From: an uncultured Hyphomicrobiales bacterium
Lineage (GTDB): Bacteria; Pseudomonadota; Alphaproteobacteria; Rhizobiales; Xanthobacteraceae
DNA length: 54,512 bases
Reading direction: 5' to 3'
Assembly: GCA_903885555.1 (NCBI GenBank)
Contig: CAISIV010000313.1
Coordinates: 1 to 54,512 of the forward strand
Shown: in pieces, positions 44,474 to 53,028 of the stretch
How the letters are laid out: every line of letters begins with the position of its first letter
How positions within the stretch are numbered: the stretch's first letter is position 1
Position numbers and translations under genes: made by a program
Notes under the pieces: model-generated
Told to the model about the DNA's origin: nothing
The model's database searches: none
Seen by the model: only the letters and a program-made list of their open reading frames with translations

Positions 44474-45078
44474 TGTTCTACGAGCCTGACAAACGCGATC
44501 GAAAGCTCCTGCCGCACGATCCCTTCAAGGCCATCGTGGCGCCCCGCCCGATCGGCTGGATCACGTCCATCAGCTTGAAAGGTGAAGTGAATCTGGCGCC
44601 CTACTCATTCTTCAACGGCGTCAACAGCCGCCCCAATCTGGTGATGTTCGGCAGCGAAGGCTTCAAGGATTCCGTGACGAACATCGCCGAAACCGGCGAA
44701 TTCGTCTGCAACCTCGCCACCTGGGATCTGCGCGAGGCGATGAACGCCACCTCGGCGCCGCTGGCGCACGGTGTCAATGAAATGGAGCGCGCCGGTCTTG
44801 CACCCGCACCGTCGCAAATCGTCAAGCCGCCGCGGGTCGCCACATCACCTTGCGCGCTCGAATGCAAGTTGATCCAGGTTGTCGCCATGACCACCGCCGC
44901 CGGCCAGCCGGTCGACTGCCATGTCGTGTTCGGCGAAGTCGTCGGCGTGCATATCGACGACCGCTTCATCGTCGATGGCCGGCTGGATACAGCCGCGCTG
45001 AAGCCTATTGCCCGTTGCGGTTACGATCAGTATGCCGTGGTCGACAGCCTGTTTTCGATGACCCGTCCCGGCGCTTAA
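44473..45078 (+). CDS. flavin reductase-like (FMN-binding split barrel) protein
   Basis: 201 residues. IVAPRPIGWITSIS, NLAPYSFFNGVNSRPNLVMF and FVCNLATWDLREAMNATS are the HpaC/DIM6-type flavin-binding core. It likely provides reduced FMN or is an FMN-dependent reductase. The stop of the nitroreductase (TGA) and its ATG overlap as TGATG, so the two are translationally coupled and may form one redox module. Confidence 0.9.
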   Translation: MFYEPDKRDRKLLPHDPFKAIVAPRPIGWITSISLKGEVNLAPYSFFNGVNSRPNLVMFGSEGFKDSVTNIAETGEFVCNLATWDLREAMNATSAPLAHGVNEMERAGLAPAPSQIVKPPRVATSPCALECKLIQVVAMTTAAGQPVDCHVVFGEVVGVHIDDRFIVDGRLDTAALKPIARCGYDQYAVVDSLFSMTRPGA

Positions 45079-45129
45079 CGCCCGGGAACCGATTAAGACT
45101 TGGGCACTTAACCATACCCTAACGCATGG

Positions 45130-45158
45130 GGCGCAGGCTTGTGACGCAAGCCTGCGCC
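45130..45158 (+). terminator. strong hairpin after the flavoprotein operon
   Basis: A 12-bp perfect stem GGCGCAGGCTTG/CAAGCCTGCGCC (45130-45141, 45147-45158) with a 5-nt loop. Only a short T-containing stretch follows, so termination is probable rather than certain. Confidence 0.55.
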
Positions 45159-45273
45159 AGTCTCTTGTCACGTTTTGGTCACAGGACTCCGTCACCAGCT
45201 TTTACCATGACGGCCTGAAACGCTTGTCGCGGGGGCGACGCGGTTCGAATATTCGGCCCCGGGGAGAAACCGC

Positions 45274-46296
45274 TTGGTTTTTGAAGGTTTATTCTCGCGG
45301 ATGCGCAGTGGCGGCGATCGCGCCACCGAAGCGACGCCTCACGCTGAACCTGCCATGACGCGCCCAAGCATCGGGCTTGCGCTTGGCGGCGGCGCAGCCC
45401 GCGGCTTTGCGCACATTGGCGTCCTGCGGACCCTCGTGAAACACGGCATCCTGCCCGATGTCATCGTCGGCACTTCGATCGGCGCGGTGGTTGGCGGCTG
45501 CTTTGCCGCCGAACAACTCGACAGTCTGGAGGAATGGGCGCGCAAGCTGACGGTGCGTAGCGTTCTCGGCTATCTCGATATCAATCTGACCGGCTCGGGC
45601 ATCATCCGCGGCACGCATCTGGCGTCTGCGCTTGAGCAAGGCCTTACCAACCGCCGCATCGAAGAACTGAAAATCCGCTTTGCGGCCATCGCGACCGAGT
45701 TCAACACCGGTCATGAAATCTGGCTGACCCGCGGCCGGCTGGCCGATGCACTGCGCGCTTCATATGCCCTGCCCGGTATTTTCCCGCCCGTGAAGATCGG
45801 CGGCCGCTGGCTGGTGGACGGTGCGCTGGTCAATCCGGTGCCGGTGTCGGCGGCGCGCGCGCTCGATACGCGGCTTGTCATCGCGGTCAATCTCAATTCG
45901 GATTTGTTCGGGCGCGGCACGATCGTTGCCAGCCACGGCTCGGACGAAAGTGACGAGCCGCCAGAGCCCGCATCAAAAGGCGGTGGATTTCTCGGCTTGT
46001 TTGGCGGCGAACGCTCGCTGCGCCGTCAATTCCTCGGCCGCAACGGCAGCCCGGGAATTCCGACGGTGATGGTGGAAGCCTTCAACGTCATGCAAGACCG
46101 CATCACACGCGCGCGCATGGCGGGCGATCCAGCCGACGTTCTGATCAGCCCGAAGCTCGGCGGCGTCGGCATGTTCGATTTTCATAAGGCCGAGGAAGCC
46201 ATCGCTGCTGGCGCCGACGCCACAGAAAAAGCAGTCGAACAGATCGCGGATGCGATTACCGCGCTGTCGCAGCCTTACGTCGTCAACGGCAAATAA
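45274..46296 (+). CDS. patatin-like phospholipase
   Basis: 340 residues. Oxyanion motif GGGAARG (38-44), nucleophile S68 in GTSIG and D182 in VDGALVNP form the Ser-Asp dyad. Members of the RssA/PlpA type hydrolyse lipid esters; the substrate is unknown. The start is TTG at 45274, well placed behind GGGGAGA; ATG 45301 would drop nine residues. No signal peptide, so cytoplasmic or membrane-associated. Confidence 0.9.
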   Translation: MVFEGLFSRMRSGGDRATEATPHAEPAMTRPSIGLALGGGAARGFAHIGVLRTLVKHGILPDVIVGTSIGAVVGGCFAAEQLDSLEEWARKLTVRSVLGYLDINLTGSGIIRGTHLASALEQGLTNRRIEELKIRFAAIATEFNTGHEIWLTRGRLADALRASYALPGIFPPVKIGGRWLVDGALVNPVPVSAARALDTRLVIAVNLNSDLFGRGTIVASHGSDESDEPPEPASKGGGFLGLFGGERSLRRQFLGRNGSPGIPTVMVEAFNVMQDRITRARMAGDPADVLISPKLGGVGMFDFHKAEEAIAAGADATEKAVEQIADAITALSQPYVVNGK

Positions 46297-46302
46297 TCTG
46301 GC

Positions 46303-46734
46303 TTAAGCCGTACGGATGTAATCCTTCAGCGCTTCGGACTCGTGCTCGATCTCGTCGACACGTTGCTTGACGACGTCGCCGATCGAAATCAGGCCGACCA
46401 GCTTGCCTTTATTGACCACCGGCAAGTGGCGGAATTTTCCCGCCGTCATGCGCTCCATCACATCGCCGATCGTCTCGTCTTCGGTGCAGGTCATCACTTC
46501 GCGCGTCATCACCTGCCCCACCGGCAGCGACAGCGCCGACGAACCATGTTGCGACAGCGCGCGCACGATGTCGCGTTCCGACAGGATGCCGGCGATATGC
46601 CCGCCCGCCCCGCGGATCAGAACGGCGCCGATGCGGTTTGTGCTCAGCAATTGCGTGGCGGCCGCCAGATCGGCGGTCGGTTCGATTGTGACGACTTCGC
46701 CACCCTTCGCAGCCAAGATTGCTTTGACGTTCAT
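46303..46734 (-). CDS. CBS-pair domain protein
   Basis: 143 residues, two CBS domains (about 8-62 and 75-130): ATQLLSTNRIGAVLIRG, GILSERDIVRALSQHG, VMTREVMTCTEDETIGDVM and HLPVVNKGKLVGLISIGDVV. CBS pairs bind adenosine nucleotides and regulate other proteins; the partner is unknown. The start at 46734 begins MNVKAILAAKG, usual for the family. Confidence 0.9.
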   Translation of the reverse strand: MNVKAILAAKGGEVVTIEPTADLAAATQLLSTNRIGAVLIRGAGGHIAGILSERDIVRALSQHGSSALSLPVGQVMTREVMTCTEDETIGDVMERMTAGKFRHLPVVNKGKLVGLISIGDVVKQRVDEIEHESEALKDYIRTA

Positions 46735-46919
46735 TGGCAGCCTCCCTGACGCATGCGCCGAAAAATCGGCAACCTCATGCAAGACGAGAAACGCGCCCGG
46801 CTGCGGGGGACGACCCGCGAATCCGGGCCCTAGACAAAAGTATAGCTCCAACGATCCTGCCGACGGGATGGTTCCGTCAAGCACAATCGTGTTGCGGCAG
46901 TGGATCGAACCGGCAGCAA

Positions 46920-47687
46920 CTAATGCCGCGTCGCACCAAAGTCGTCGTCTTGATGCTGGATTGGTGGAGCGATCGGAGATGCCGGTGGGTCGAACCACGA
47001 AAACAGCAACAGACCGGCAAGAAAACCGCCGATATGCGCCTGCCAGGCCACCGGCTGCTCGCCGCCGGTAATCGAGAACGACCCGACGCCGAAGATGATG
47101 TTGATCGCAAACCAGACGCCCAGAAAAATCAGAATGCGGGCATCGGTCAGCATGCCGACGAGCGAGATTGCCGGCACGCGGTAGTCCTCATCGTCTCCGG
47201 TGCGCATCATGTTGAGCGGTCCGCCGCGCTGGAACGCAAAACGCATCGCCGCGGCCATCGCCCCCGATACCGACGCCGATGCACCGATCATCGGAAACTG
47301 CTCGCCGGCATGGGTCGCAAGATGCAGCCCCGCGCCGGCCGCCGCCGTCACCGCAAAGAATGCCAGGAAGCGCACCGTGCCGAAGCGCCGCGCCAGCGCG
47401 CTGCCGAACGGCAACAGCCAGACCGAGTTGACGCCGAAATGCGTCCAGTCGGCATGGATCAATGAATAGGTGACGAAGGTCCACACGTCCGCGCCGAAAC
47501 CGCCTGGCAGCGCGCCGCCCGGCACAATCGACGCGTCGTAACGCAACGGGATGAAAGCGAAGGTCAGCAGGAACTCGATGTTCTGATCGTCGCTCAGCAC
47601 CAGCGTGCGGATGCCATGAATGGCGGCCAGCGCCACGATCAACGCGATGATGACTGAGGGGATATTGAACAGCGGTTCGCGTTGCAC
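46920..47687 (-). CDS. rhomboid-family intramembrane serine protease
   Basis: 255 residues, six helices. The L1/H2 block SLIHADWTHFGVNSVWLL, nucleophile S137 in MIGASASVSG and H218 in WQAHIGGFLAG are the rhomboid catalytic features. It cleaves membrane proteins within the lipid bilayer; targets unknown. GTG at 47687 is the most plausible start, with only a weak ribosome site. The PAS gene is divergent. Confidence 0.88.
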   Translation of the reverse strand: MQREPLFNIPSVIIALIVALAAIHGIRTLVLSDDQNIEFLLTFAFIPLRYDASIVPGGALPGGFGADVWTFVTYSLIHADWTHFGVNSVWLLPFGSALARRFGTVRFLAFFAVTAAAGAGLHLATHAGEQFPMIGASASVSGAMAAAMRFAFQRGGPLNMMRTGDDEDYRVPAISLVGMLTDARILIFLGVWFAINIIFGVGSFSITGGEQPVAWQAHIGGFLAGLLLFSWFDPPASPIAPPIQHQDDDFGATRH

Positions 47688-47908
47688 TTTGGGGTTCCGG
47701 TGGCAGGGCCCAGTTAACCTCTTGTCGGCGTCACCGCAAGCCGAGCGCCTCGCACGCTTTAACACTAACGCGCGGTCGCTGTGCAGGACTGCCACTGAAG
47801 GCATGCCGCCTGCTCCCTCTGGCACGTCGCGGCGAATAGCGTGCGCGTTTGTCCCAGCCGGGGACATCCAGACGCAAGCATCGTTTCGCGATGGAACAGG
47901 TGGCGACC

Positions 47909-48517
47909 ATGAAACATCCATCGACCCGTACTGTGTACGACTATTGGAATGAGAAGCGCGGCAACCGCCCCGCTCCCGCGCGTGCCGATATCGATCCGGC
48001 CGCGATCCGTCATGCGCTCGGCGACACATTTATGCTGGCGGCGGATTTCGTCGATCGGCTACGTTTTCGTCTGGCCGGCACGCGGGTTTGTGCGTTGTTC
48101 TGCCGCGAGGTTAAAGGCGAGGAATTCGACGCGCTCTGGAGCGAGAGCAGCCAGAAGCAGATCAGCGATCTGCTGGCCGTGGTTAAAGACGAGGAGATCG
48201 GCGCGGTCGCCGGTGTCACAGGACGGGCCGAAGACGGTGCAACCGTCGAGCTCGAATTCCTGATCCTGCCGCTGGCCCATATCGGCCACGCACGGGTTCG
48301 GGCACTGGGTGTGATGACGCCGCTGACGGCGCCTTTCTGGCTGGGCGAAAAGCCGATCGTCGAACTCGAACTCGGCGCCTTGCGCCATATCGGGGCGGAC
48401 ATCGAGGTCCCCACCGTGCCCGAATTCACCCGGGCGGTCGAAGCGGTTCGCTTGCGGCATGGGTTTGTCGTCTACAGCGGCGGGCTGGAAGTACCGCCGG
48501 GAAAGCGCACCGGCTAA
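47909..48517 (+). CDS. PAS-domain protein (PAS_5-type)
   Basis: 202 residues. TVYDYWNEKRGNRPAPARADI, then DRLRFRLAGTRVCALFCREVKGEEF are typical of the Rhizobiales PAS_5 family (PF07310). No output domain is present. Role unknown; some members sit in cell-cycle or surface-signalling loci. ATG 47891 six codons upstream is also possible. A PilZ gene follows after 55 bases. Confidence 0.85.
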   Translation: MKHPSTRTVYDYWNEKRGNRPAPARADIDPAAIRHALGDTFMLAADFVDRLRFRLAGTRVCALFCREVKGEEFDALWSESSQKQISDLLAVVKDEEIGAVAGVTGRAEDGATVELEFLILPLAHIGHARVRALGVMTPLTAPFWLGEKPIVELELGALRHIGADIEVPTVPEFTRAVEAVRLRHGFVVYSGGLEVPPGKRTG

Positions 48518-48528
48518 CCTACCATTAA
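48514..48528 (+). promoter_or_regulatory. CtrA-like half-perfect site upstream of the PilZ gene
   Basis: CTAACCTACCATTAA matches TTAA-N7-TTAA at 7 of 8 fixed bases, 45 bases before the PilZ start. CtrA often controls motility and surface genes in Rhizobiales. One mismatch makes this tentative. Confidence 0.35.
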
Positions 48529-48572
48529 CGATAGGCACCTAGGGTTATTGGCATCGGGAAACGCGTCCCAGA

Positions 48573-49208
48573 ATGCCAATCGCCATGGCAATGCCACTGA
48601 TAAAACCGAGAATTATGCTGCGGTCCGAAGAACGCCGTAGGCATCAGCGCGTCAAAGTGAACCTGCTCGGCCGCTATATGCTGGCCGACCGGCGCGAATA
48701 TCCCTGCCAGGTCATCAATATGTCGCCCGGCGGCATGGCTCTCCATGCCCCGGTTCTTGGCGCCCCCGGCGAACGCGTTATCGCCTATGTCGACCACCTG
48801 GGCCGCCTCGAAGGCAAGATCGCCCGTATGATCGACAATGGCTTTGCCATGACGATCTCGGCCACGGCCCGCAAACGCGACAAGCTCGCCGCTCAGCTGA
48901 CCTGGCTCGCCAACCGTCAGATCCTCAATCTGCCGGAAGACCGCCGCCACGGCCGTTTCACGCCCCGCAACCCGATGGGCCGCCTGATCCTGCCGAACGG
49001 CACCAATGTAACCTGCCGCGTTATCGACGTATCCGCCTCGGGTGCGGCTATCGCGATCAACCCCGATCTGCGCCCTGCGGTCGGGTCCGCCGTCACGATC
49101 GGCAAGACGACAGGCCGTGTGGTTCGCCACATCGAAGATGGTTTCGCCATCGAATTCAACCGCCTGCAGCACCCCGATTCCATCGAAGACAACGTCACCG
49201 GCGAGTAG
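48573..49208 (+). CDS. tandem PilZ-domain protein, likely c-di-GMP receptor
   Basis: 211 residues with two PilZ modules. The first has RRRHQRVKVNLLGRY and NMSPGGM; the second has RHGRFTPRNPMGR and DVSASGAAI. The RxxxR plus D/NxSxxG pattern is the c-di-GMP-binding signature, clear in the first copy and weaker in the second. It may couple the second messenger to motility or surface change. ATG 48573 is used; a second ATG lies 14 codons in. Confidence 0.88.
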   Translation: MPIAMAMPLIKPRIMLRSEERRRHQRVKVNLLGRYMLADRREYPCQVINMSPGGMALHAPVLGAPGERVIAYVDHLGRLEGKIARMIDNGFAMTISATARKRDKLAAQLTWLANRQILNLPEDRRHGRFTPRNPMGRLILPNGTNVTCRVIDVSASGAAIAINPDLRPAVGSAVTIGKTTGRVVRHIEDGFAIEFNRLQHPDSIEDNVTGE

Positions 49209-49373
49209 AGTCACCGCCCGGTAAACCGCACGCGTAAAATTGCGCGTGCGCCAAGGCGCGATTTTGCGCCGATTTCGCCCGCCCGCCGGTACTGCACTGG
49301 CGCTTTTCCAAAACCCATCAGCGTAAACATCGTGCGGAAAACGCGTGAATAATCGCGCCTTTTCGCACTCAAG

Positions 49374-49500
49374 TACATTAATGTATAAAATTTTAGACAA
49401 ATGCCGTTTTATAAGAATGTAATCGAATTATACTCGAACTTATACAGTATTAGTCTCTCGATTTAGCCAGTTTCACTTCAAATGCACTGTCTAGACTTAT
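49374..49500. promoter_or_regulatory. AT-rich intergenic island with a perfect 12-bp palindrome
   Basis: The 49209-49552 gap holds no gene. Its start has a hairpin (49227-49234 with 49243-49250) after the PilZ stop. From about 49374 GC falls to roughly a third, with the palindrome TACATTAATGTA (49374-49385) and several TATA-like boxes such as TATACT near 49430. This is probably the promoter region of the transglutaminase-like protease gene. Confidence 0.5.
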
Positions 49501-49552
49501 CCGGCGTGCAAAATGTTTCTGCGAATTTTGGTCCCAACGAAGGGGATCACAA

Positions 49553-50191
49553 ATGGGACGGCTTCAAAAAACAATGCTTCTGGTCTGCGTGTCGGTTTTG
49601 GCCGCAGGCACTGCCACCGCGAATGAGCGCACAGGATCGCTCGGCGGCGCTTCGAACGAACGGGTTGCCTACGTGGCTATCGGCGAACCTACCCGGGCAC
49701 CAATCGGCTGGGTCGAGTTCTGCGTCGAGTACAAATCCGAGTGCGCCACCAAGCCGACTGCACCGCGCGACGTCGTGCTGACGCAGAAGGCCTGGGACGA
49801 TCTGGTCAAGGTCAACAGTTGGGCCAATGACAACATCCAGCCGGTCACCGACCTAGAGCATTGGGGTGTGGTTGAACGCTGGAATTACCCGGACGACGGC
49901 AAAGGCGACTGTGAGGACTATGTCCTGCTCAAACGCCGCATGCTGATGCAGGCCGGCTGGCCGCGTGAGGCGCTGCTGATCACCGTGGTTCGCGACAAGC
50001 GCGGCGACGGCCATGCGGTGCTGACCGTTAAGACCAACCGCGGCGAATTCATTCTCGATAATCAGGAGACCGAGGTGCTCGCCTGGAACAAGACTGGCTA
50101 CCGCTTCGTCAAGCGTCAGTCGCAGTCCGACCAGAACACCTGGGTTTCACTCGGCGAACCGCGCGCTCCGGCCACCGTGTCGGCCCGCTAG
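49553..50191 (+). CDS. transglutaminase-like cysteine protease (BTLCP/Peptidase C93)
   Basis: 212 residues. Signal peptide KTMLLVCVSVLAAGTATA is followed by the catalytic triad C120 (GKGDCEDYVLLKRR), H154 (GDGHAVLTV) and D169 (FILDNQ). This is the BTLCP fold shared with LapG, which trims giant adhesins when c-di-GMP is low. No LapD or RTX adhesin is near, so its target is unknown; the trimeric adhesin is 11 kb away. GAAGGGG precedes the ATG. Confidence 0.9.
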   Translation: MGRLQKTMLLVCVSVLAAGTATANERTGSLGGASNERVAYVAIGEPTRAPIGWVEFCVEYKSECATKPTAPRDVVLTQKAWDDLVKVNSWANDNIQPVTDLEHWGVVERWNYPDDGKGDCEDYVLLKRRMLMQAGWPREALLITVVRDKRGDGHAVLTVKTNRGEFILDNQETEVLAWNKTGYRFVKRQSQSDQNTWVSLGEPRAPATVSAR

Positions 50192-50229
50192 GCTTCTTGA
50201 GCTGAACGTCTAACCAAGGAATACGCGAC

Positions 50230-50312
50230 CCCGGTCACGTCCCCACCCCTCCCCGTCCCCAGACCGGGTTCGCGCGCGGCCAGCCTCCCCCACGGCTGGC
50301 CGCACCCTGTTT
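50230..50312 (+). ncRNA. candidate C-rich twin-hairpin small RNA or structured 3' UTR
   Basis: CCCGGTC/GACCGGG (50230-50236, 50262-50268) encloses a 25-nt loop with CCCCACCCCTCCCC. A second stem GCGGCCAGCC/GGCTGGCCGC (50276-50285, 50294-50303) follows with a C-rich loop, then CCTGTTT. Exposed CCTCC-like loops are typical of anti-Shine-Dalgarno RNAs (cuckoo/alpha-r14 type). No clear own promoter is seen, so it may be cut from the upstream mRNA. Confidence 0.35.
50276..50312 (+). terminator. hairpin terminator candidate after the BTLCP gene
   Basis: A 10-bp stem (50276-50285 with 50294-50303) is followed by ACCCTGTTTA. The T run is short, so strength is moderate. The hairpin is also part of the small-RNA candidate above. 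Confidence 0.5.
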
Positions 50313-50389
50313 AGGGGTAGCCAAACTTTCCCTGACGGACGCGATTGATCGCCTTGCCGCGTTGTCTTCTCCATCGCCGCAACCCCAGG

Positions 50390-50418
50390 TAGTCAGCTAC
50401 CGGCGCTGGTGTTATAAT
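50390..50418 (+). promoter_or_regulatory. candidate sigma-70 promoter of the second Bug receptor
   Basis: TATAAT (50413-50418) is preceded at 17 bases by TAGTCA (50390-50395, 4 of 6 matches to TTGACA). Transcription would start near 50425, before a strong GGAGGG site at 50430-50435 and the ATG at 50441. Confidence 0.5.
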
Positions 50419-50440
50419 CGACACCCTACGGAGGGTTGTC

Positions 50441-51430
50441 ATGGGGTTTGGGCCATTTTCGGGTCGGCGACGTCATTACAAAATCAGCTTGATCTGGCTG
50501 GCTGTCGCAGGACTGGGGACTTCGGGACTCGCGCAAGGCGCAGAGTGGCCGACCAAGCCGGTTACAATCGTCCAATCATTCGCACCAGGCGCCACCGCCG
50601 ACACCATCTTGCGTGCCGCCGCGAAGGTGCTGACCGAAAAATACGGTCAGCCGTTCACCATCGAATACCATCCCGGTGCAGGCGGCGCGGTTGGTGCCCA
50701 ATACGCGGCCAAGGCGGCGCCGGACGGCTATACCTTAATGTTCTCGACCGCCGGCCCCATCGCGCTCAATCCGATGATATCGAAAAGCATCGGATACGAC
50801 ACGGACCGGGATTTCACGCCGGTCATTGTTCTCGGCGAGCTTCCCCAAATGATCGTGAGCGATCCCAAGCTCGGTTTCAAATCGCTTCAGGATCTAATCG
50901 AGTTCGGCCGCAAGTATCCTGAAAAAATAAACATGGGCCACTCGGGCGCCGGAACATTGAGTCATCTCGCATCGATCGTGTTTTTTGCTCGTACCGGTTT
51001 AAAAGGCGGTTTGATCGGCTACCGCGGCGCGGTCCCGATGGTCACTGACGTCATGAGCGGCGCAATTTCATCCGCCTTGACGATTTACGTCTCACAGGTC
51101 GTAAACGTCTCGATACTGGCGGTCGTGAGCGAAGAGCGGGTCACCTATTTACCCGACGTGCCGACTGCGCGCGAGAGCGGCATCGACTTGGTCGCTCCAT
51201 CGTGGATGGGCATTCTTGCACCGATCGGAACCCCGCCGGACATCGTCGCCAAACTCAATACGTCCATCAACGAATTCATCGTTTCTCCCGAGGGACAGCA
51301 GCAATTCACGCGCGGCGGCATGCGCCCTATCGGCGGCCCGCCTGAAAAAATGACAGAACTCATCAAGCGAGAGCGCACGACGTGGGGCCCGATTATCGCG
51401 CGGGAAAATATCAAGGCAGACCCAAATTAA
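50441..51430 (+). CDS. second orphan Bug-family solute receptor
   Basis: 329 residues. N-end with Arg-rich leader (GRRRHYKISLIWLAVAGLG) and cleavage near AQGAEWP. Family marks: KPVTIVQSFAPGATADTILR, IEYHPGAGGAVGAQYAAK, PDGYTLMFST and LIGYRGAVPMVTDVMSG. Periplasmic carboxylate receptor without local TctAB. A LysR gene is convergent, 55 bases apart. Only distantly like the receptor at 2009. Confidence 0.9.
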   Translation: MGFGPFSGRRRHYKISLIWLAVAGLGTSGLAQGAEWPTKPVTIVQSFAPGATADTILRAAAKVLTEKYGQPFTIEYHPGAGGAVGAQYAAKAAPDGYTLMFSTAGPIALNPMISKSIGYDTDRDFTPVIVLGELPQMIVSDPKLGFKSLQDLIEFGRKYPEKINMGHSGAGTLSHLASIVFFARTGLKGGLIGYRGAVPMVTDVMSGAISSALTIYVSQVVNVSILAVVSEERVTYLPDVPTARESGIDLVAPSWMGILAPIGTPPDIVAKLNTSINEFIVSPEGQQQFTRGGMRPIGGPPEKMTELIKRERTTWGPIIARENIKADPN

Positions 51431-51485
51431 GCCGTCGGCTCATTTCGATGTTCTGCGGCAGACAGAAACGGCGATTCAGCGTGTA

Positions 51486-52394
51486 CTAACGCGGCAATTG
51501 ATAGGCTCGCATATAGCCAATGAAAGCCTTGCCCGCGGGCGAGTTTTCATTCGGCCGATGGATGAAGGCGATTGGAGAGGTCAATGGCTCCTTCGTCCGA
51601 AGCGGCCGGTAGGTTACGTTGGGCATAGCCATCCTTGTAAAAGCGTTCGAGACGACAGCTATTCCCTGCCCGGCGGATACGCACGATAACATGCCCATTG
51701 CATCCTTCGAACGCCGCACCACGTTCGGCGTGAAGCCGCCAACTGTGCCGACAGCGTTGAGGTTTCGCCAAAATGTGATGTCGAGATCCGGCCAGGTCGT
51801 TACGAAGCGCTCGTTCGTGAGCGCGGCAGGATCAATACTCTTCGAGCGCGCCAACCGATGATCCGACGGCATCGCCAACACCATCTCCGGTCGCGAGACG
51901 ATAAAACCACTAATACCTATCGGCCAGTGATCCGGTGCCCTGACAAAGCCGAAGTCCTGAGTGCCCGCAATAACGGCGTCAATCTGCGCCGCAGTAATTG
52001 CCGAACGTAGAACAAGCTCAATGCCGGGATATTGCTTTTGAAAACCACCGATAAATTTCGCAACCAGCCCGCTCATGCTGACAACGACCATAAAGCCGAT
52101 TTCCAGACGTCCAACCTCGCCGCGCGCCGCCTGCTGCGCCGCCGCTTCGGCTTCCGCGGCCTCCCGCAGCACGTTACGGGCGCGGCTGAGAAAACGCCGG
52201 CCGGCTTCGGTCAACTCGACATGGGTGTTGCCGCGGCGTTCGACGAGCTTGACCCCAACATGCAGCTCAAGCTTCTGAATTTGATGGGTCAGCGTCGGGG
52301 GGCTGATCGCCAGATTTAGCGCGGCCCGTCCGAAATGCTGCTCGTCGGCTAGCGCGACGAAATACCGAAACAATCGGGTTTCGATTTCACGCAT
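51486..52394 (-). CDS. LysR-family transcriptional regulator
   Basis: 302 residues. N-terminal HTH: LFRYFVALADEQHFGRAALN, then SPPTLTHQIQKLE, then an effector domain (EVGRLEIGFMVVVSM, then FVRAPDHWPIGISGF). It senses a small ligand and controls nearby genes; the convergent Bug receptor is the natural candidate but its promoter is on the far side. Divergent from the XRE gene, 165 bases start to start. Confidence 0.93.
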   Translation of the reverse strand: MREIETRLFRYFVALADEQHFGRAALNLAISPPTLTHQIQKLELHVGVKLVERRGNTHVELTEAGRRFLSRARNVLREAAEAEAAAQQAARGEVGRLEIGFMVVVSMSGLVAKFIGGFQKQYPGIELVLRSAITAAQIDAVIAGTQDFGFVRAPDHWPIGISGFIVSRPEMVLAMPSDHRLARSKSIDPAALTNERFVTTWPDLDITFWRNLNAVGTVGGFTPNVVRRSKDAMGMLSCVSAGQGIAVVSNAFTRMAMPNVTYRPLRTKEPLTSPIAFIHRPNENSPAGKAFIGYMRAYQLPR

Positions 52395-52559
52395 TCATTC
52401 GATGCCGTCTAACGATGATGCACTGAGCCTTTAATGACAGACTCAAGACGCAACGGTTACACCGGGCCTCATCCTAGAGCAGAGGACCGGCAAAAGGCCA
52501 ACTGCAAATTGCGTCACCCGAAGACCCATCTCCGCCGCAACAACCATGCCGAAACGGTA

Positions 52560-52958
52560 ATGGCAAAGAAGGCGCCCAATCCGGTCGATGTTTACGTTGG
52601 CTCGCGCATCCGCATGCGGCGCAATATATTGGCCATGAGCCAGGAGTCGCTCGCCACCGCGATTCATCTGACCTTCCAGCAGGTCCAGAAATATGAAAAG
52701 GGCACCAATCGCGTCGGCGCAAGCCGCTTGCAACAAATTGCTTCTGCCTTGCAGGTGCAGCCATCGTTCTTTTTCGAAGGCGTGACAGCTACGCCCGACG
52801 GCAAAAATTCAAGCGCGCCGACGCCCAACTACATTTCGGAATTTCTTTCTACATCCGACGGCCTGGAATTGGTGAAGGCCTTTGCTCGCATCGGCGACGC
52901 CAAGCTTCGCCGGTCTATCATCAACCTCGTCCAGCAAATAAGTCCCGGACGCGAGTAA
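52560..52958 (+). CDS. XRE-family (Cro/CI-type) DNA-binding regulator
   Basis: 132 residues. HTH_3 domain: VYVGSRIRMRRNILAMSQES, LTFQQVQKYEKGTNRVGASR and LQQIASALQVQPSFFFEG. The C-end is a short helical tail with KLRRSIINLVQQI. The whole shape is that of the chromosomal XRE regulators common in Rhizobiales. ATG 52560 begins MAKKAPNPVDVYVGSR, the family form; ribosome site weak. Confidence 0.9.
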   Translation: MAKKAPNPVDVYVGSRIRMRRNILAMSQESLATAIHLTFQQVQKYEKGTNRVGASRLQQIASALQVQPSFFFEGVTATPDGKNSSAPTPNYISEFLSTSDGLELVKAFARIGDAKLRRSIINLVQQISPGRE

Positions 52959-53028
52959 CGCGACCAGTTTCCGCCAGGCTGAACGCAGCCCATTTAGAAG
53001 CGCAATTTTTTCGCCGGTTACGCCGGCG

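Noticed and set aside
44470-44475. GTG at 44470 as start of the flavin reductase
   Set aside because: ATG at 44473 overlaps the upstream stop as TGATG and is better placed behind GAGGAAG.
45108-45122. TTAACCATACCCTAA as a CtrA box
   Set aside because: One mismatch in the right half, and it lies about 50 bases after one gene's stop with a strong hairpin following before the next start.
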